From contig NZ_CP040428.1 of assembly GCF_005671395.1 (NCBI RefSeq), positions 1,426,001 to 1,490,000 on the forward strand: DNA of 64,000 nt, read 5' to 3'. Below the pieces are notes generated by a model, which saw only the letters and a list, made by a program, of their open reading frames with translations, was not told the DNA's origin and ran no database searches. This stretch comes from Jejubacter calystegiae (GTDB lineage: Bacteria > Pseudomonadota > Gammaproteobacteria > Enterobacterales > Enterobacteriaceae). Made by a program: the position numbers and the translations under genes. Shown here one piece after another: positions 1-8,688 of the stretch (position 1 is its first letter; every line of letters begins with the position of its first letter).

Positions 1-1030
1 TACGGTGAACGTAATCTTCACAGTCGTCCGGCAGATCGTAGTTAAAGACATGGGTGACGGCAGGAATATGCAGGCCGCGGGCCGCAACGTCGGTCGCGAC
101 CAGAATATCCAGATCGCCGCGGGTGAATTCATCCAGAATACGCAGGCGCTTTTTCTGCGGGACGTCGCCGGTCAGCAGACCAACGCGATGACCGTCTGCA
201 GCCAGATGGCCCCAGATCTGCTCGCAGCGATGCTTGGTGTTGGCGAAGATAATGGCGCGGTCCGGCCACTCTTCTTCGATCAGCGTCTGCAGCAGGCGCA
301 TTTTCTCTTCATTGGAAGGATAGAACAGCTCTTCCTTAATACGGTGGCCGGTTTTCTGCTCGGGTTCCACTTCAATATATTCGGCGTTGTTCATCTGTTC
401 GAACGCCAGTTCGCGTACGCGGTAGGAAAGCGTGGCGGAGTAGAGCATGTTCAGGCGTTCGGTTGCCTGCGGCATACGGCGGAACAACCAGCGAATATCT
501 TTAATAAAGCCAAGATCGTACATGCGATCGGCTTCGTCCAGAACCACCACCTGGATTGCGCCCAGGTTTACATGATTCTGCTTGGTGTAATCGATAAGAC
601 GACCGGTGGTGCCGATCAGGATATCAACGCCTTTTTCCAGCACTTTTAGCTGCTTATCGTAGCCGTCTCCACCGTAGGCCAGGCCCAGCTTCAGACCAGT
701 CGCTTCCGCCAGCGGTTCTGCGTCGGAGTGAATTTGTACCGCCAGCTCGCGGGTGGGCGCCATAATCAGCGCACGCGGTTGATTGACCTGACGGCCTTCC
801 GGCGCGGGGTGTGAGAGTAAATAATGAAACGTTGACGTCAGAAACGCCATCGTTTTCCCGGTACCGGTTTGCGCCTGCCCTGCCACATCGCGTCCCGCAA
901 GGGTCAGCGGAAGCGACAGCGCCTGGATAGGAGTACAGTTGTAAAACCCTTTTGATTCAAGGGCTTCAACCACCTTAGGGTGCAGGGCGAAGTCGGAAAA
1001 CTTCTGTTCAGTTAAATGTGTTTTGCTCAT
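1..1030 (-). CDS. rhlB: ATP-dependent RNA helicase RhlB (3' end cut off by window)
   Basis: DEAD-box RNA helicase that unwinds structured mRNA in the RNase E degradosome. The minus-strand frame opens with [10 protein letters not shown] at 1030 and runs off the window, giving about 343 of the usual ~421 residues. The N-terminal Q-motif region, the Walker A motif AQTGTGKT and the DEAD box ([13 protein letters not shown]) can be read, as can the helicase C-terminal part down to [15 protein letters not shown]. The basic C-terminal tail lies outside. It diverges from trxA across a 179-bp gap, the same arrangement as in E. coli. Plus-strand frames across this region are antisense shadows. Confidence 0.97.
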   Translation of the reverse strand, partial: MSKTHLTEQKFSDFALHPKVVEALESKGFYNCTPIQALSLPLTLAGRDVAGQAQTGTGKTMAFLTSTFHYLLSHPAPEGRQVNQPRALIMAPTRELAVQIHSDAEPLAEATGLKLGLAYGGDGYDKQLKVLEKGVDILIGTTGRLIDYTKQNHVNLGAIQVVVLDEADRMYDLGFIKDIRWLFRRMPQATERLNMLYSATLSYRVRELAFEQMNNAEYIEVEPEQKTGHRIKEELFYPSNEEKMRLLQTLIEEEWPDRAIIFANTKHRCEQIWGHLAADGHRVGLLTGDVPQKKRLRILDEFTRGDLDILVATDVAARGLHIPAVTHVFNYDLPDDCEDYVHR

Positions 1031-1089
1031 AGTGTGGTAGAATATCAGCTTACTATTGCTTTACGAAAGCGTATCCGGTGAAATAAAGT

Positions 1090-1108
1090 CAACCAAAAAT
1101 GTTGGTTG
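1090..1108 (+). other. hairpin in the rhlB-trxA intergenic region
   Basis: A perfect 7-bp inverted repeat (CAACCAA / TTGGTTG) with loop AAATG lies about 100 bases upstream of trxA. There is no T-run, so it does not look like a terminator. It may be a leader structure or a regulator-binding palindrome. Only the symmetry is seen; the role is unknown. Confidence 0.4.
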
Positions 1109-1209
1109 GGCTGTGCCTCACCATTCTCTTCCGGCGTCGCTGGCAGGTAATGATGAGACACAGCCTAAATTTAGACCAACAAACCAGGCATAATCCTGTG
1201 GAGTTAAGT

Positions 1210-1539
1210 ATGAGCGATAAAATTATTCACCTGACTGACGACAGTTTCGACACGGACGTACTTAAGGCAGAAGGGCTGGTGCTGGTTGATTTCTGGGCAG
1301 AGTGGTGCGGTCCGTGCAAAATGATCGCCCCCATTCTGGACGAAATCGCCGGAGAGTACGAAGGCAAACTGCAAGTCACTAAGCTGAATATCGATGAGAA
1401 CCCGGCAACCGCGCCTAAGTACGGTATCCGTGGTATCCCCACACTGCTGCTGTTTAAAGACGGCAACGTGGCGGCCACTAAAGTGGGCGCGCTGTCCAAA
1501 GGGCAGCTGAAAGAGTTCCTGGACGCTAATCTGGCGTAA
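1210..1539 (+). CDS. trxA: thioredoxin 1
   Basis: Small cytoplasmic dithiol reductant that reduces disulfides in ribonucleotide reductase, PAPS reductase and many other proteins, and is itself recharged by thioredoxin reductase. The protein is 109 residues, the usual length, with the active site WCGPC at about residues 32-36, the cis-proline loop GIRGIPT and the C-terminus [10 protein letters not shown] longer in-frame start at 1099 exists. I chose the ATG at 1210 because [13 protein letters not shown] is the family N-terminus and the extra 37 residues look non-coding. It lies between divergent rhlB and the rho leader. Confidence 0.98.
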   Translation: MSDKIIHLTDDSFDTDVLKAEGLVLVDFWAEWCGPCKMIAPILDEIAGEYEGKLQVTKLNIDENPATAPKYGIRGIPTLLLFKDGNVAATKVGALSKGQLKEFLDANLA

Positions 1540-1554
1540 CAGAACCCGGCAGAT

Positions 1555-1590
1555 CGTCCGGCGTCCGAAAGTTATTCGGATAGCTGGACG
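1555..1590 (+). other. structured RNA element between trxA and rho
   Basis: Nested inverted repeats lie just after the trxA stop: an outer CGTCC/GGACG pair and a perfect inner TCCGAA/TTCGGA pair with loop AGTTA. No T-run follows, so intrinsic termination is doubtful. It may stabilise the trxA 3' end or form part of the rho leader. Function is inferred only from position. Confidence 0.4.
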
Positions 1591-1708
1591 GCCTGCATCA
1601 GTCGTGCTAAGTTAACCAGACTGCATTTTGAACTTACCCTGAGTTTTAAATCTTGTAATACCCGAGACTCTTCGCTAGCTGTTGGTGTTGTACCGCAGGC
1701 GAGGGATC

Positions 1709-1810
1709 ATGGAGTCGATTTCGGGCCCGTTACCCAATCCGTCTTGTCGTTTCAGTTCTGTGCGTTTCTGTTACCAGACCGCGATCGGACATGGGGTGAA
1801 AGGCCATTAA
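1709..1810 (+). CDS. rhoL: rho operon leader peptide RhoL
   Basis: A 33-codon ORF (ATG at 1709, TAA at 1808-1810) preceded by GCGAGGGAT, ending 73 bases before rho. The peptide contains NPSCRFSS, the segment I recall from E. coli RhoL, and has the same length and position. The first and last parts differ from E. coli, which suggests a small frame-changing indel in the second half. Leader translation takes part in autoregulation of rho in E. coli; the same role here is inference. The ORF is shorter than usual annotation cut-offs. Confidence 0.75.
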   Translation: MESISGPLPNPSCRFSSVRFCYQTAIGHGVKGH

Positions 1811-1883
1811 CAGGCATGGACTTCCTGCCATACCATTCACACTTTATGTTCGAGATATACCCCGAGTTTAAGAACCCACCATT

Positions 1884-3143
1884 ATGAATCTTACCGAATT
1901 AAAAAATACGCCGGTTTCTGAGCTGATTACTCTCGGCGAAAGCATGGGACTGGAAAACCTGGCCCGCATGCGCAAGCAGGACATCATCTTTGCTATCCTC
2001 AAACAGCACGCGAAGAGCGGCGAGGATATCTTCGGCGATGGGGTGCTGGAGATCTTGCAGGATGGATTTGGTTTCCTCCGCTCCGCAGACAGCTCCTACC
2101 TCGCCGGCCCCGATGATATCTACGTTTCCCCCAGCCAAATTCGCCGCTTTAATCTTCGCACTGGTGATACCATCGCCGGGAAAATCCGTCCCCCGAAAGA
2201 GGGTGAGCGTTATTTCGCGCTGCTGAAGGTAAATGAGGTTAACTTCGATAAGCCGGAAAACGCCCGTAGCAAAATTCTGTTTGAAAACCTGACGCCGCTG
2301 CACGCTAATTCGCGCCTGCGTATGGAGCGCGGCAACGGTTCTACCGAAGATCTGACCGCTCGCGTACTGGATCTGGCATCGCCAATCGGTCGCGGCCAGC
2401 GTGGCCTGATTGTCGCACCGCCGAAAGCCGGTAAAACCATGCTGCTGCAGAATATTGCGCAGAGCATCGCTTATAACCATCCTGACTGTGTTCTGATGGT
2501 GCTGCTGATCGATGAACGTCCGGAAGAAGTGACGGAGATGCAGCGTCTGGTAAAAGGCGAAGTCATTGCTTCGACCTTTGACGAGCCGGCTTCCCGTCAC
2601 GTGCAGGTTGCCGAGATGGTCATTGAAAAAGCCAAGCGCCTGGTCGAGCACAAGAAAGATGTCATTATTCTGCTCGACTCCATTACCCGTCTGGCGCGTG
2701 CTTATAACACCGTGGTTCCGGCGTCCGGCAAGGTGCTGACCGGTGGTGTGGATGCCAATGCCCTGCACCGTCCTAAGCGCTTCTTCGGTGCTGCGCGTAA
2801 TGTGGAAGAGGGCGGTAGCCTGACCATTATCGCGACGGCGCTGATCGATACCGGATCGAAGATGGATGAAGTGATCTACGAAGAGTTCAAAGGCACCGGT
2901 AATATGGAGCTGCACCTCTCCCGTAAGATTGCAGAGAAACGCGTCTTCCCGGCCATCGATTACAACCGTTCCGGTACCCGTAAAGAAGAGCTGCTCACCA
3001 CTCAGGAAGAGCTACAGAAGATGTGGATTCTGCGTAAGATTATTCACCCGATGGGCGAAATCGATGCGATGGAATTCCTGATCAACAAGCTCGCGATGAC
3101 CAAAACCAACGATGATTTCTTCGACATGATGAAGCGTTCATAG
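1884..3143 (+). CDS. rho: transcription termination factor Rho
   Basis: Hexameric RNA-dependent ATPase and helicase that terminates transcription at C-rich, poorly translated RNA and suppresses antisense transcription. The protein has 419 residues, identical to the E. coli length. In order it shows an N-terminal helical subdomain, the cold-shock-like RNA-binding fold ([19 protein letters not shown], about residues 55-75), Walker A PPKAGKT at about 178-184, Walker [11 protein letters not shown], and the Q- and R-loop region before the C-terminus. Expression is expected to be autoregulated through the rhoL leader. A strong hairpin terminator follows. Confidence 0.98.
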   Translation: MNLTELKNTPVSELITLGESMGLENLARMRKQDIIFAILKQHAKSGEDIFGDGVLEILQDGFGFLRSADSSYLAGPDDIYVSPSQIRRFNLRTGDTIAGKIRPPKEGERYFALLKVNEVNFDKPENARSKILFENLTPLHANSRLRMERGNGSTEDLTARVLDLASPIGRGQRGLIVAPPKAGKTMLLQNIAQSIAYNHPDCVLMVLLIDERPEEVTEMQRLVKGEVIASTFDEPASRHVQVAEMVIEKAKRLVEHKKDVIILLDSITRLARAYNTVVPASGKVLTGGVDANALHRPKRFFGAARNVEEGGSLTIIATALIDTGSKMDEVIYEEFKGTGNMELHLSRKIAEKRVFPAIDYNRSGTRKEELLTTQEELQKMWILRKIIHPMGEIDAMEFLINKLAMTKTNDDFFDMMKRS

Positions 3144-3160
3144 TTGCGGAAAACTCGGGG

Positions 3161-3192
3161 AACGCCACGTTTTGACGTGGCGTTTTTCTTTT
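3161..3192 (+). terminator. rho intrinsic terminator
   Basis: A perfect 10-bp stem AACGCCACGT / ACGTGGCGTT with a 4-base loop is followed by a T-rich tract, 17 bases after the rho stop. It separates rho from the wec operon. Confidence 0.9.
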
Positions 3193-3385
3193 CTGCTTTA
3201 TAGGATTACGCTCTGGCTGTTATATTTGCAGGCTTCATGGACGATACCTTTGGCAGGGTAGAAGGTCATAGGCCTCGTTGAAAATAAAACGCCGTCTGTT
3301 CAGCCGTATCCGAGACTCCTCTTCATGGGGAAGCCTTCGATGGGTATACTGGCGCTGAACGTACATTTTGCAGAGAGCGCTCATT

Positions 3386-4489
3386 GTGAATTTAGTCTCC
3401 GCTGGTGCTGAATTGTTCAGTATTTTTCTGTTCACCACCATCTTTCTTTTTTTCGCCCGTAAAGTGGCTAAAAAAATTGGCCTGGTCGATAAGCCTAACT
3501 TCCGAAAACGCCACCAGGGGTTGATACCGCTGGTGGGGGGAATATCGGTTTATGTGGGGGTCTGCTTTACATTCTGGCTGGCGGATTACTACATTCCTCA
3601 TGCCGCCCTTTATCTGGGCTGTGCCGGCGTTCTGGTGCTGGTGGGAGCTCTGGATGACCGATTTGATATCAGTGTAAAAATCCGGGCCACAATCCAGGCG
3701 CTGATCGGCATTATTATGATGGTGGTCGGCAAGCTTTATCTGAGTAGCCTGGGATATATTTTCGGCTCATGGGAACTGGTATTAGGGCCTTTTGGATATT
3801 TTCTTACCCTGTTTGCCGTCTGGGCCGCCATTAACGCCTTCAATATGGTGGATGGTATCGATGGGCTGTTAGGCGGCTTGTCCTGCGTCTCTTTCGCTGC
3901 CATGGGCATCATCCTGTGGTTCGACGGTCAGATTAGTCTTGCGATGTGGTGTTTCGCCATGATTGCAGCGATTGTGCCTTATATCCTGTTAAACTTAGGT
4001 ATTCTGGGACGTCGCTATAAAGTCTTTATGGGCGATGCCGGTAGCACCCTCATTGGTTTTACCGTTATCTGGATTCTGCTGGAGACCACCCAGGGGAAAA
4101 CCCATCCTATCAGCCCGGTTACCGCTTTGTGGATTATCGCCATCCCACTCATGGATATGGTGGCCATCATGTACCGCCGCCTGCGCAAGGGGATGAGCCC
4201 CTTCTCGGCAGATCGCCAGCATATCCATCATCTCATCATGCGTGCGGGTTTCACTTCACGACAGGCCTTCGTGCTGATAACGCTTGCCGCAGCGCTGTTG
4301 GCAGCCATCGGTGTGGTCGGGGAGTATCTACACTTTGTTCCTGAATGGGTAATGCTGGCACTGTTCTTGCTTGCATTTATGCTCTACGGCTACTGCATTA
4401 AACGCGCCTGGAAAGTGGCCCGCTTTATCAAGCGCACCAAGCGCCGCATCCGCCGTAATAATGATAAGAGTCCTGGCCTGAGCAAATAA
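3386..4489 (+). CDS. wecA: undecaprenyl-phosphate GlcNAc-1-phosphate transferase WecA
   Basis: Integral inner-membrane enzyme that moves GlcNAc-1-phosphate from UDP-GlcNAc to undecaprenyl phosphate, making lipid I for ECA and priming many O antigens. The protein is 367 residues, the E. coli length, with about 11 membrane segments. Family motifs are visible: DDRFD, NAFNMVDGIDGLLGG and the HIHH box (DRQHIHHLI). The start is the GTG at 3386, giving VNLVSAGAELFS; a longer ATG frame from 3368 lacks conservation. It is the first gene of the wec cluster, and its promoter should lie in 3193-3385. Confidence 0.97.
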   Translation: MNLVSAGAELFSIFLFTTIFLFFARKVAKKIGLVDKPNFRKRHQGLIPLVGGISVYVGVCFTFWLADYYIPHAALYLGCAGVLVLVGALDDRFDISVKIRATIQALIGIIMMVVGKLYLSSLGYIFGSWELVLGPFGYFLTLFAVWAAINAFNMVDGIDGLLGGLSCVSFAAMGIILWFDGQISLAMWCFAMIAAIVPYILLNLGILGRRYKVFMGDAGSTLIGFTVIWILLETTQGKTHPISPVTALWIIAIPLMDMVAIMYRRLRKGMSPFSADRQHIHHLIMRAGFTSRQAFVLITLAAALLAAIGVVGEYLHFVPEWVMLALFLLAFMLYGYCIKRAWKVARFIKRTKRRIRRNNDKSPGLSK

Positions 4490-4501
4490 GCAGGGGAAGT
4501 G

Positions 4502-5542
4502 ATGAGACAACATATGTCCGGAGATCCGGTAACCGATAACGAGCTGGACGTTCGTGGCCTGTTTTGTACGCTGTGGCGGGGAAAATTCTGGATTGTTTGC
4601 GGCACTTTACTGTTCGCCCTGGCTGCTCTGGTGTACACCTTTTTTGCGCGCCAGGAGTGGAGTTCTACCGCAATAACCGATCGCCCTACCGTCAATATGC
4701 TGGGCGGCTACTATTCGCAGCAGCAGTTCCTGAGCAATCTCGACGCCCGCGCGGGTTCGACGCCGGTTGATCAGCCTTCGGCAATGGATGAAGCCTACAA
4801 AGAGTTCACCATGCAACTGGCCTCCTGGGATACCCGTCGTGAGTTCTGGCAGCAGACCGATTACTACCGGCAGCGCCAGTCGGGGAACAGTAAGGCGGAT
4901 GCCGCCCTGCTCAATGAAATGATTGGCAATATTCAGTTCACTGCCGGAGACGTTACCCGCAATTTAAACGACAGCGTTAAGCTGATTGCCGAAACCGCGG
5001 CGGATGCCAATAATCTGCTGCGTCAGTATGTCGCCTTTGCCAGCCAGCGGGCTGCTAAGCATCTGAATGATGAGCTGAAAGGCGCCTGGGATGCGCGCAT
5101 TGTACAGATTCAGGCGCAGGTTAAACGTCAGGAAGCTGTCGCGCAGTCTATCTACGATCGTCGGGTTCACAGCCTGGAGCAGGCGCTGAAAGTCGCAGAG
5201 CAGCACAATATCAGCCGCAGCGAAGCGGATGTGCCTGCTAACGAACTGCCTGAGTCCGAACTTTTTATCCTGGGACGCCCGATGCTGCAGGCCCGTCTGG
5301 AAAATCTGCAGGCGACAGGGCCTACTTATGAGGTTGATTACGATAGAGACAGGGCGATGCTGACCACGCTTAAAGCGGGCCCCGAGCTGGAACCGCGTTT
5401 CCAGACCTATCGCTATCTGCGCACGCCGGAAGAGCCCGTACGTCGCGACAGCCCGCGTCGCACCTTCCTGCTGGTGATGTGGGGTATTGTCGGCGCCCTG
5501 GCGGGAGCCGGTGTTACATTAGCCCGCCGTCCACGCGTCTGA
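4502..5542 (+). CDS. wzzE: ECA chain-length regulator WzzE
   Basis: Inner-membrane polysaccharide co-polymerase of the Wzz family that sets the modal length of ECA chains together with WzyE. It is 346 residues long, with a first membrane helix at about 31-51, a large periplasmic coiled-coil domain, the proline-rich segment FQTYRYLRTPEEPVRRDSPR, and a second membrane helix at about 320-342. I start at the ATG at 4502 behind AGGGGAAG; a GTG three bases upstream and an ATG at 4514 are alternatives. It begins 12 bases after wecA. Confidence 0.96.
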   Translation: MRQHMSGDPVTDNELDVRGLFCTLWRGKFWIVCGTLLFALAALVYTFFARQEWSSTAITDRPTVNMLGGYYSQQQFLSNLDARAGSTPVDQPSAMDEAYKEFTMQLASWDTRREFWQQTDYYRQRQSGNSKADAALLNEMIGNIQFTAGDVTRNLNDSVKLIAETAADANNLLRQYVAFASQRAAKHLNDELKGAWDARIVQIQAQVKRQEAVAQSIYDRRVHSLEQALKVAEQHNISRSEADVPANELPESELFILGRPMLQARLENLQATGPTYEVDYDRDRAMLTTLKAGPELEPRFQTYRYLRTPEEPVRRDSPRRTFLLVMWGIVGALAGAGVTLARRPRV

Positions 5543-5555
5543 TGAGCCAGAATAT

Positions 5556-5584
5556 GATGAAGGGATCCTGACGATCTCTTCATC
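5556..5584 (+). other. intercistronic hairpin between wzzE and wecB
   Basis: The arms GATGAAG-g-GATC and GATC-t-CTTCATC around loop CTGAC form a 12-pair stem with one G-U pair. No T-run follows. It lies in the largest gap of the wec cluster (69 bases), so it may be an mRNA processing or stability element. Seen as symmetry only. Confidence 0.45.
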
Positions 5585-5611
5585 TGTAATTAACCCAGAG
5601 AGAGCACTATC

Positions 5612-6739
5612 GTGAAAGTCTTGACCGTTTTCGGCACGCGTCCTGAGGCCATTAAAATGGCGCCGCTGGTCCACGCCCTGGCAGAGGATCCTTTCTTCGA
5701 TGCTCGGGTCTGCGTTACCGCGCAGCACCGTGAAATGCTGGATCAGGTACTCACGCTTTTTTCCATTCAACCCGACTTTGACCTTAATATTATGAAGCCG
5801 GGGCAGGGGCTGACGGAGATCACCTGCCGTATCCTGGAAGGGCTGAAACCCGTTCTGGAGGATTTTAGTCCGGATGTAGTGCTGGTTCATGGCGACACCA
5901 CGACAACAGTGGCCGCCAGTCTGGCGGCCTTTTATCAGCAGATTCCCGTTGGGCACGTCGAGGCGGGACTACGTACCGGCGATCTCTATTCGCCCTGGCC
6001 GGAAGAGGCCAACCGCACGTTGACCGGACATCTGGCGATGTACCATTTTGCGCCTACCGAGCCCTCGCGCCAGAACCTGCTGCGCGAAAATATTGCCGAT
6101 AATCGGATCTTCGTCACCGGCAATACGGTGGTTGATGCGCTGCTGTCGGTACGCGATCGAGTGCTGAACGACGAAGCGCAGCACAGAGCGCTGAGTAGCG
6201 CTTATCCCTTCCTGGAGCCGCAGCGCAAAATGATTCTGGTTACCGGCCACCGCCGCGAAAGCTTTGGCAGCGGTTTTGAGCAGATCTGCCACGCTTTGGC
6301 TCAGGTGGCGGCGGATAATCCGGATGTGCAAATTGTCTATCCGGTACATCTGAACCCTAACGTTAGCGAGCCGGTTAATCGCATTCTGGGGCATGTCGGG
6401 AATATTCATCTGATTGCCCCTCAGGACTATCTGCCGTTTGTCTGGCTGATGCAGCATGCGTATCTGATTCTGACGGACTCCGGCGGTATTCAGGAAGAGG
6501 CCCCGTCGCTGGGTAAACCGGTGCTGGTCATGCGTGAAACCACCGAACGACCAGAGGCAGTAAGCGCTGGCACTGTACGGCTGGTTGGCACCCATACCCG
6601 CACTATTGTGGATGAGGTTAATCAACTGCTGAAAGACGAAGAGGCTTATCTGACGATGAGTCGGGCGCATAACCCCTATGGTGATGGCGAGGCCTGCCAG
6701 CGTATTATCAGCGCGTTGAAAACCAGTCAGGTGAAATAA
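5612..6739 (+). CDS. wecB: UDP-GlcNAc 2-epimerase WecB
   Basis: Non-hydrolysing epimerase converting UDP-GlcNAc to UDP-ManNAc, the first step towards the ManNAcA residue of ECA. It has 375 residues (family about 376) and starts with GTG as [19 protein letters not shown]. Typical signatures are [31 protein letters not shown] and the UDP-binding segment [19 protein letters not shown]. The stop overlaps the wecC start by one base (TAATG), which indicates translational coupling. Confidence 0.98.
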   Translation: MKVLTVFGTRPEAIKMAPLVHALAEDPFFDARVCVTAQHREMLDQVLTLFSIQPDFDLNIMKPGQGLTEITCRILEGLKPVLEDFSPDVVLVHGDTTTTVAASLAAFYQQIPVGHVEAGLRTGDLYSPWPEEANRTLTGHLAMYHFAPTEPSRQNLLRENIADNRIFVTGNTVVDALLSVRDRVLNDEAQHRALSSAYPFLEPQRKMILVTGHRRESFGSGFEQICHALAQVAADNPDVQIVYPVHLNPNVSEPVNRILGHVGNIHLIAPQDYLPFVWLMQHAYLILTDSGGIQEEAPSLGKPVLVMRETTERPEAVSAGTVRLVGTHTRTIVDEVNQLLKDEEAYLTMSRAHNPYGDGEACQRIISALKTSQVK

Positions 6740-7998
6740 TGAGTTTTGAAATTATCTCAGTGATTGGACTGGGATATATCGGGCTGCCCACAGCGGCAGC
6801 TTTTGCATCACGTCGTCAGCGCGTGATCGGCGTGGATATCAATACCCGGGCGGTGGAAACCATTAACCGTGGCGAGATCCACATTGTCGAACCAGAGCTG
6901 GGACGAGTGGTGAAAACCGCCGTAGAGAAGGGCTATCTGAGTGCCCGTAACACACCAGTCGAGGCCGATGCTTTTCTGATCGCGGTACCGACGCCGTTTA
7001 TGGAGGGCCATAAGCCAGACATGGCATATGTCCGCTCGGCGGTGGAATCCATCGCGCCGGTACTGAAGAAGGGATCGCTGGTGATTCTGGAGTCCACCTC
7101 GCCGGTGGGCACCACGGAAACTATGGCGGAATGGCTGGCGGCACTGCGCCAGGATCTTACCTTCCCCCAGCAGGTGGGAGAGGCGGCGGATGTTAATATC
7201 GCCTACTGTCCGGAGCGGGTATTGCCTGGCCGGATTATGGAAGAGCTGATTAGCAACGACCGGGTAATTGGCGGTATGACGCCAGCCTGTTCGGCACGCG
7301 CCAGCGAACTCTATCGCATCTTTCTGGAAGGGGAGTGCGTGGTAACGAATGCCCGTACGGCGGAGATGTGCAAACTGACCGAGAACAGCTTTCGGGATGT
7401 GAATATCGCCTTCGCGAACGAGCTTTCGCTGATTTGCGCAGACCAGGGTATTGATGTCTGGGAACTTATCCGGCTGGCTAACCGCCATCCGCGGGTCAAT
7501 ATTTTGCAGCCCGGGCCGGGCGTTGGCGGGCACTGCATCGCGGTCGATCCCTGGTTTATCGTGGCCCAGAACCCGCAACAGGCGCGGCTGATTCGTACCG
7601 CCCGTGATGTCAACGACAGCAAACCCGAATGGGTGATTGGCCAGGTGAAGGCGGCCGTGGCGGACTGTCTGAATGCGAGCGGGCACTGTGCCGATGATGT
7701 CACCATCGCCTGCTTTGGGCTGGCGTTTAAGCCGGATATCGATGATCTGCGTGAAAGCCCGGCCATGGATATTGTCAGGAAGCTGGCCGGGTGGCACCGT
7801 GGCGACATGCTGGTAGTGGAACCTAATATCCATGAACTGCCGGAAAGCCTGGCGCGCTGTCAACTGACCCACCTTGATGAAGCACTCGCCCGTGCCGATG
7901 TGCTGGTTATGCTGGTGGATCACCAGTCGTTTAAGGCGCTGGATGCCGGACAGATCCACCAGCAGTGGGTGGTGGATACTAAAGGGGTCTGGCGGTGA
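6739..7998 (+). CDS. wecC: UDP-ManNAc dehydrogenase WecC
   Basis: NAD-dependent four-electron oxidation of UDP-ManNAc to UDP-ManNAcA. The 419-residue protein carries the Rossmann motif GLGYIGLPTA at the N-terminus and the catalytic-cysteine segment GPGVGGHCIAVDPW at about residues 259-272, followed by the UDP-binding C-terminal domain (CFGLAFKPDIDDLRESPA). It overlaps wecD by four bases (GTGA). In E. coli rffG and rffH come next, but here there is no room for them. Confidence 0.97.
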   Translation: MSFEIISVIGLGYIGLPTAAAFASRRQRVIGVDINTRAVETINRGEIHIVEPELGRVVKTAVEKGYLSARNTPVEADAFLIAVPTPFMEGHKPDMAYVRSAVESIAPVLKKGSLVILESTSPVGTTETMAEWLAALRQDLTFPQQVGEAADVNIAYCPERVLPGRIMEELISNDRVIGGMTPACSARASELYRIFLEGECVVTNARTAEMCKLTENSFRDVNIAFANELSLICADQGIDVWELIRLANRHPRVNILQPGPGVGGHCIAVDPWFIVAQNPQQARLIRTARDVNDSKPEWVIGQVKAAVADCLNASGHCADDVTIACFGLAFKPDIDDLRESPAMDIVRKLAGWHRGDMLVVEPNIHELPESLARCQLTHLDEALARADVLVMLVDHQSFKALDAGQIHQQWVVDTKGVWR

Positions 7999-8684
7999 GT
8001 CAGGGGCCGGCTTCGCTTCACGGCCGCGTTGAACGACTGTCGTGGGAGAGCGATTTTTTCGGTCTGTCCAGTGCGATTGTCCGCTTTTCCGATGGCGATC
8101 CCCGGCTGGACGTGGCGGAATTGCAGCGTTTTGAGCGCGTGCAGGCCAAAGTGCCTGCCGAACGCTGCGAATGGCTGGATGCCCTGCAACAGTTGGGGTT
8201 TCGGCTGGTGGAAGGGGAAATTGACCTGAGCCTGGCGCTTGTGGGTTGTTCTGCGAGTGCCGATCTCTGCGTGGCGGACGATGCCGATATTCCGATGCTT
8301 CGCGATATGGCCAGTCAGTGCTTTTCCCATAGCCGTTTTCGTACTCCCTGGTATGGACAGGCGGACAGCGGCCGCCTGTATGCGCAGTGGGTGGAAAACG
8401 CGGTAAAGGGCACCTTCGACCATCAGTGTCTGGTGGTACGCGAAGGAGAGCGGCTTCATGGTTTTGTGACGCTGCGTCAGCTTAATGACGAGGAAGCGCG
8501 CATGGGGTTACTGGCGGGGCCCGGATGCGGGGCGCAACTGATGCAGGGAGCGCAGGCGTGGTGTGTGGCGCGCGGTATTAGCCGGTTGCGAATAGCAACC
8601 CAAATGGCGAACCGGGCGGCGCTGCGTCGTTATATCAAGAGCGGGGCCACGATAGAGAGCACCGCTTACTGGTTATACAGGTGA
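7995..8684 (+). CDS. wecD: dTDP-4-amino-4,6-dideoxy-D-galactose N-acetyltransferase WecD
   Basis: GNAT-family acetyltransferase that makes dTDP-Fuc4NAc, the third sugar of the ECA repeat. The protein has 229 residues (about 224 in E. coli). The C-terminal GNAT core MGLLAGPGCGAQLMQGAQ holds the acetyl-CoA loop, and the tail ESTAYWLYR matches the family. The N-terminal third is the more divergent part. The start is the GTG inside the end of wecC. Its position right after wecC, instead of after rffH, is unusual. Confidence 0.93.
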   Translation: MSQGPASLHGRVERLSWESDFFGLSSAIVRFSDGDPRLDVAELQRFERVQAKVPAERCEWLDALQQLGFRLVEGEIDLSLALVGCSASADLCVADDADIPMLRDMASQCFSHSRFRTPWYGQADSGRLYAQWVENAVKGTFDHQCLVVREGERLHGFVTLRQLNDEEARMGLLAGPGCGAQLMQGAQAWCVARGISRLRIATQMANRAALRRYIKSGATIESTAYWLYR

Positions 8685-8688
8685 GAAA

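Noticed and set aside
5-649. 214-residue plus-strand ORF at the window start
   Set aside because: Antisense to rhlB, whose DEAD-box motifs read clearly on the minus strand.
6808-7959. 383-residue minus-strand ORF opposite wecC
   Set aside because: Shadow of wecC; no motifs, no ribosome site, and it cuts across a coupled operon.
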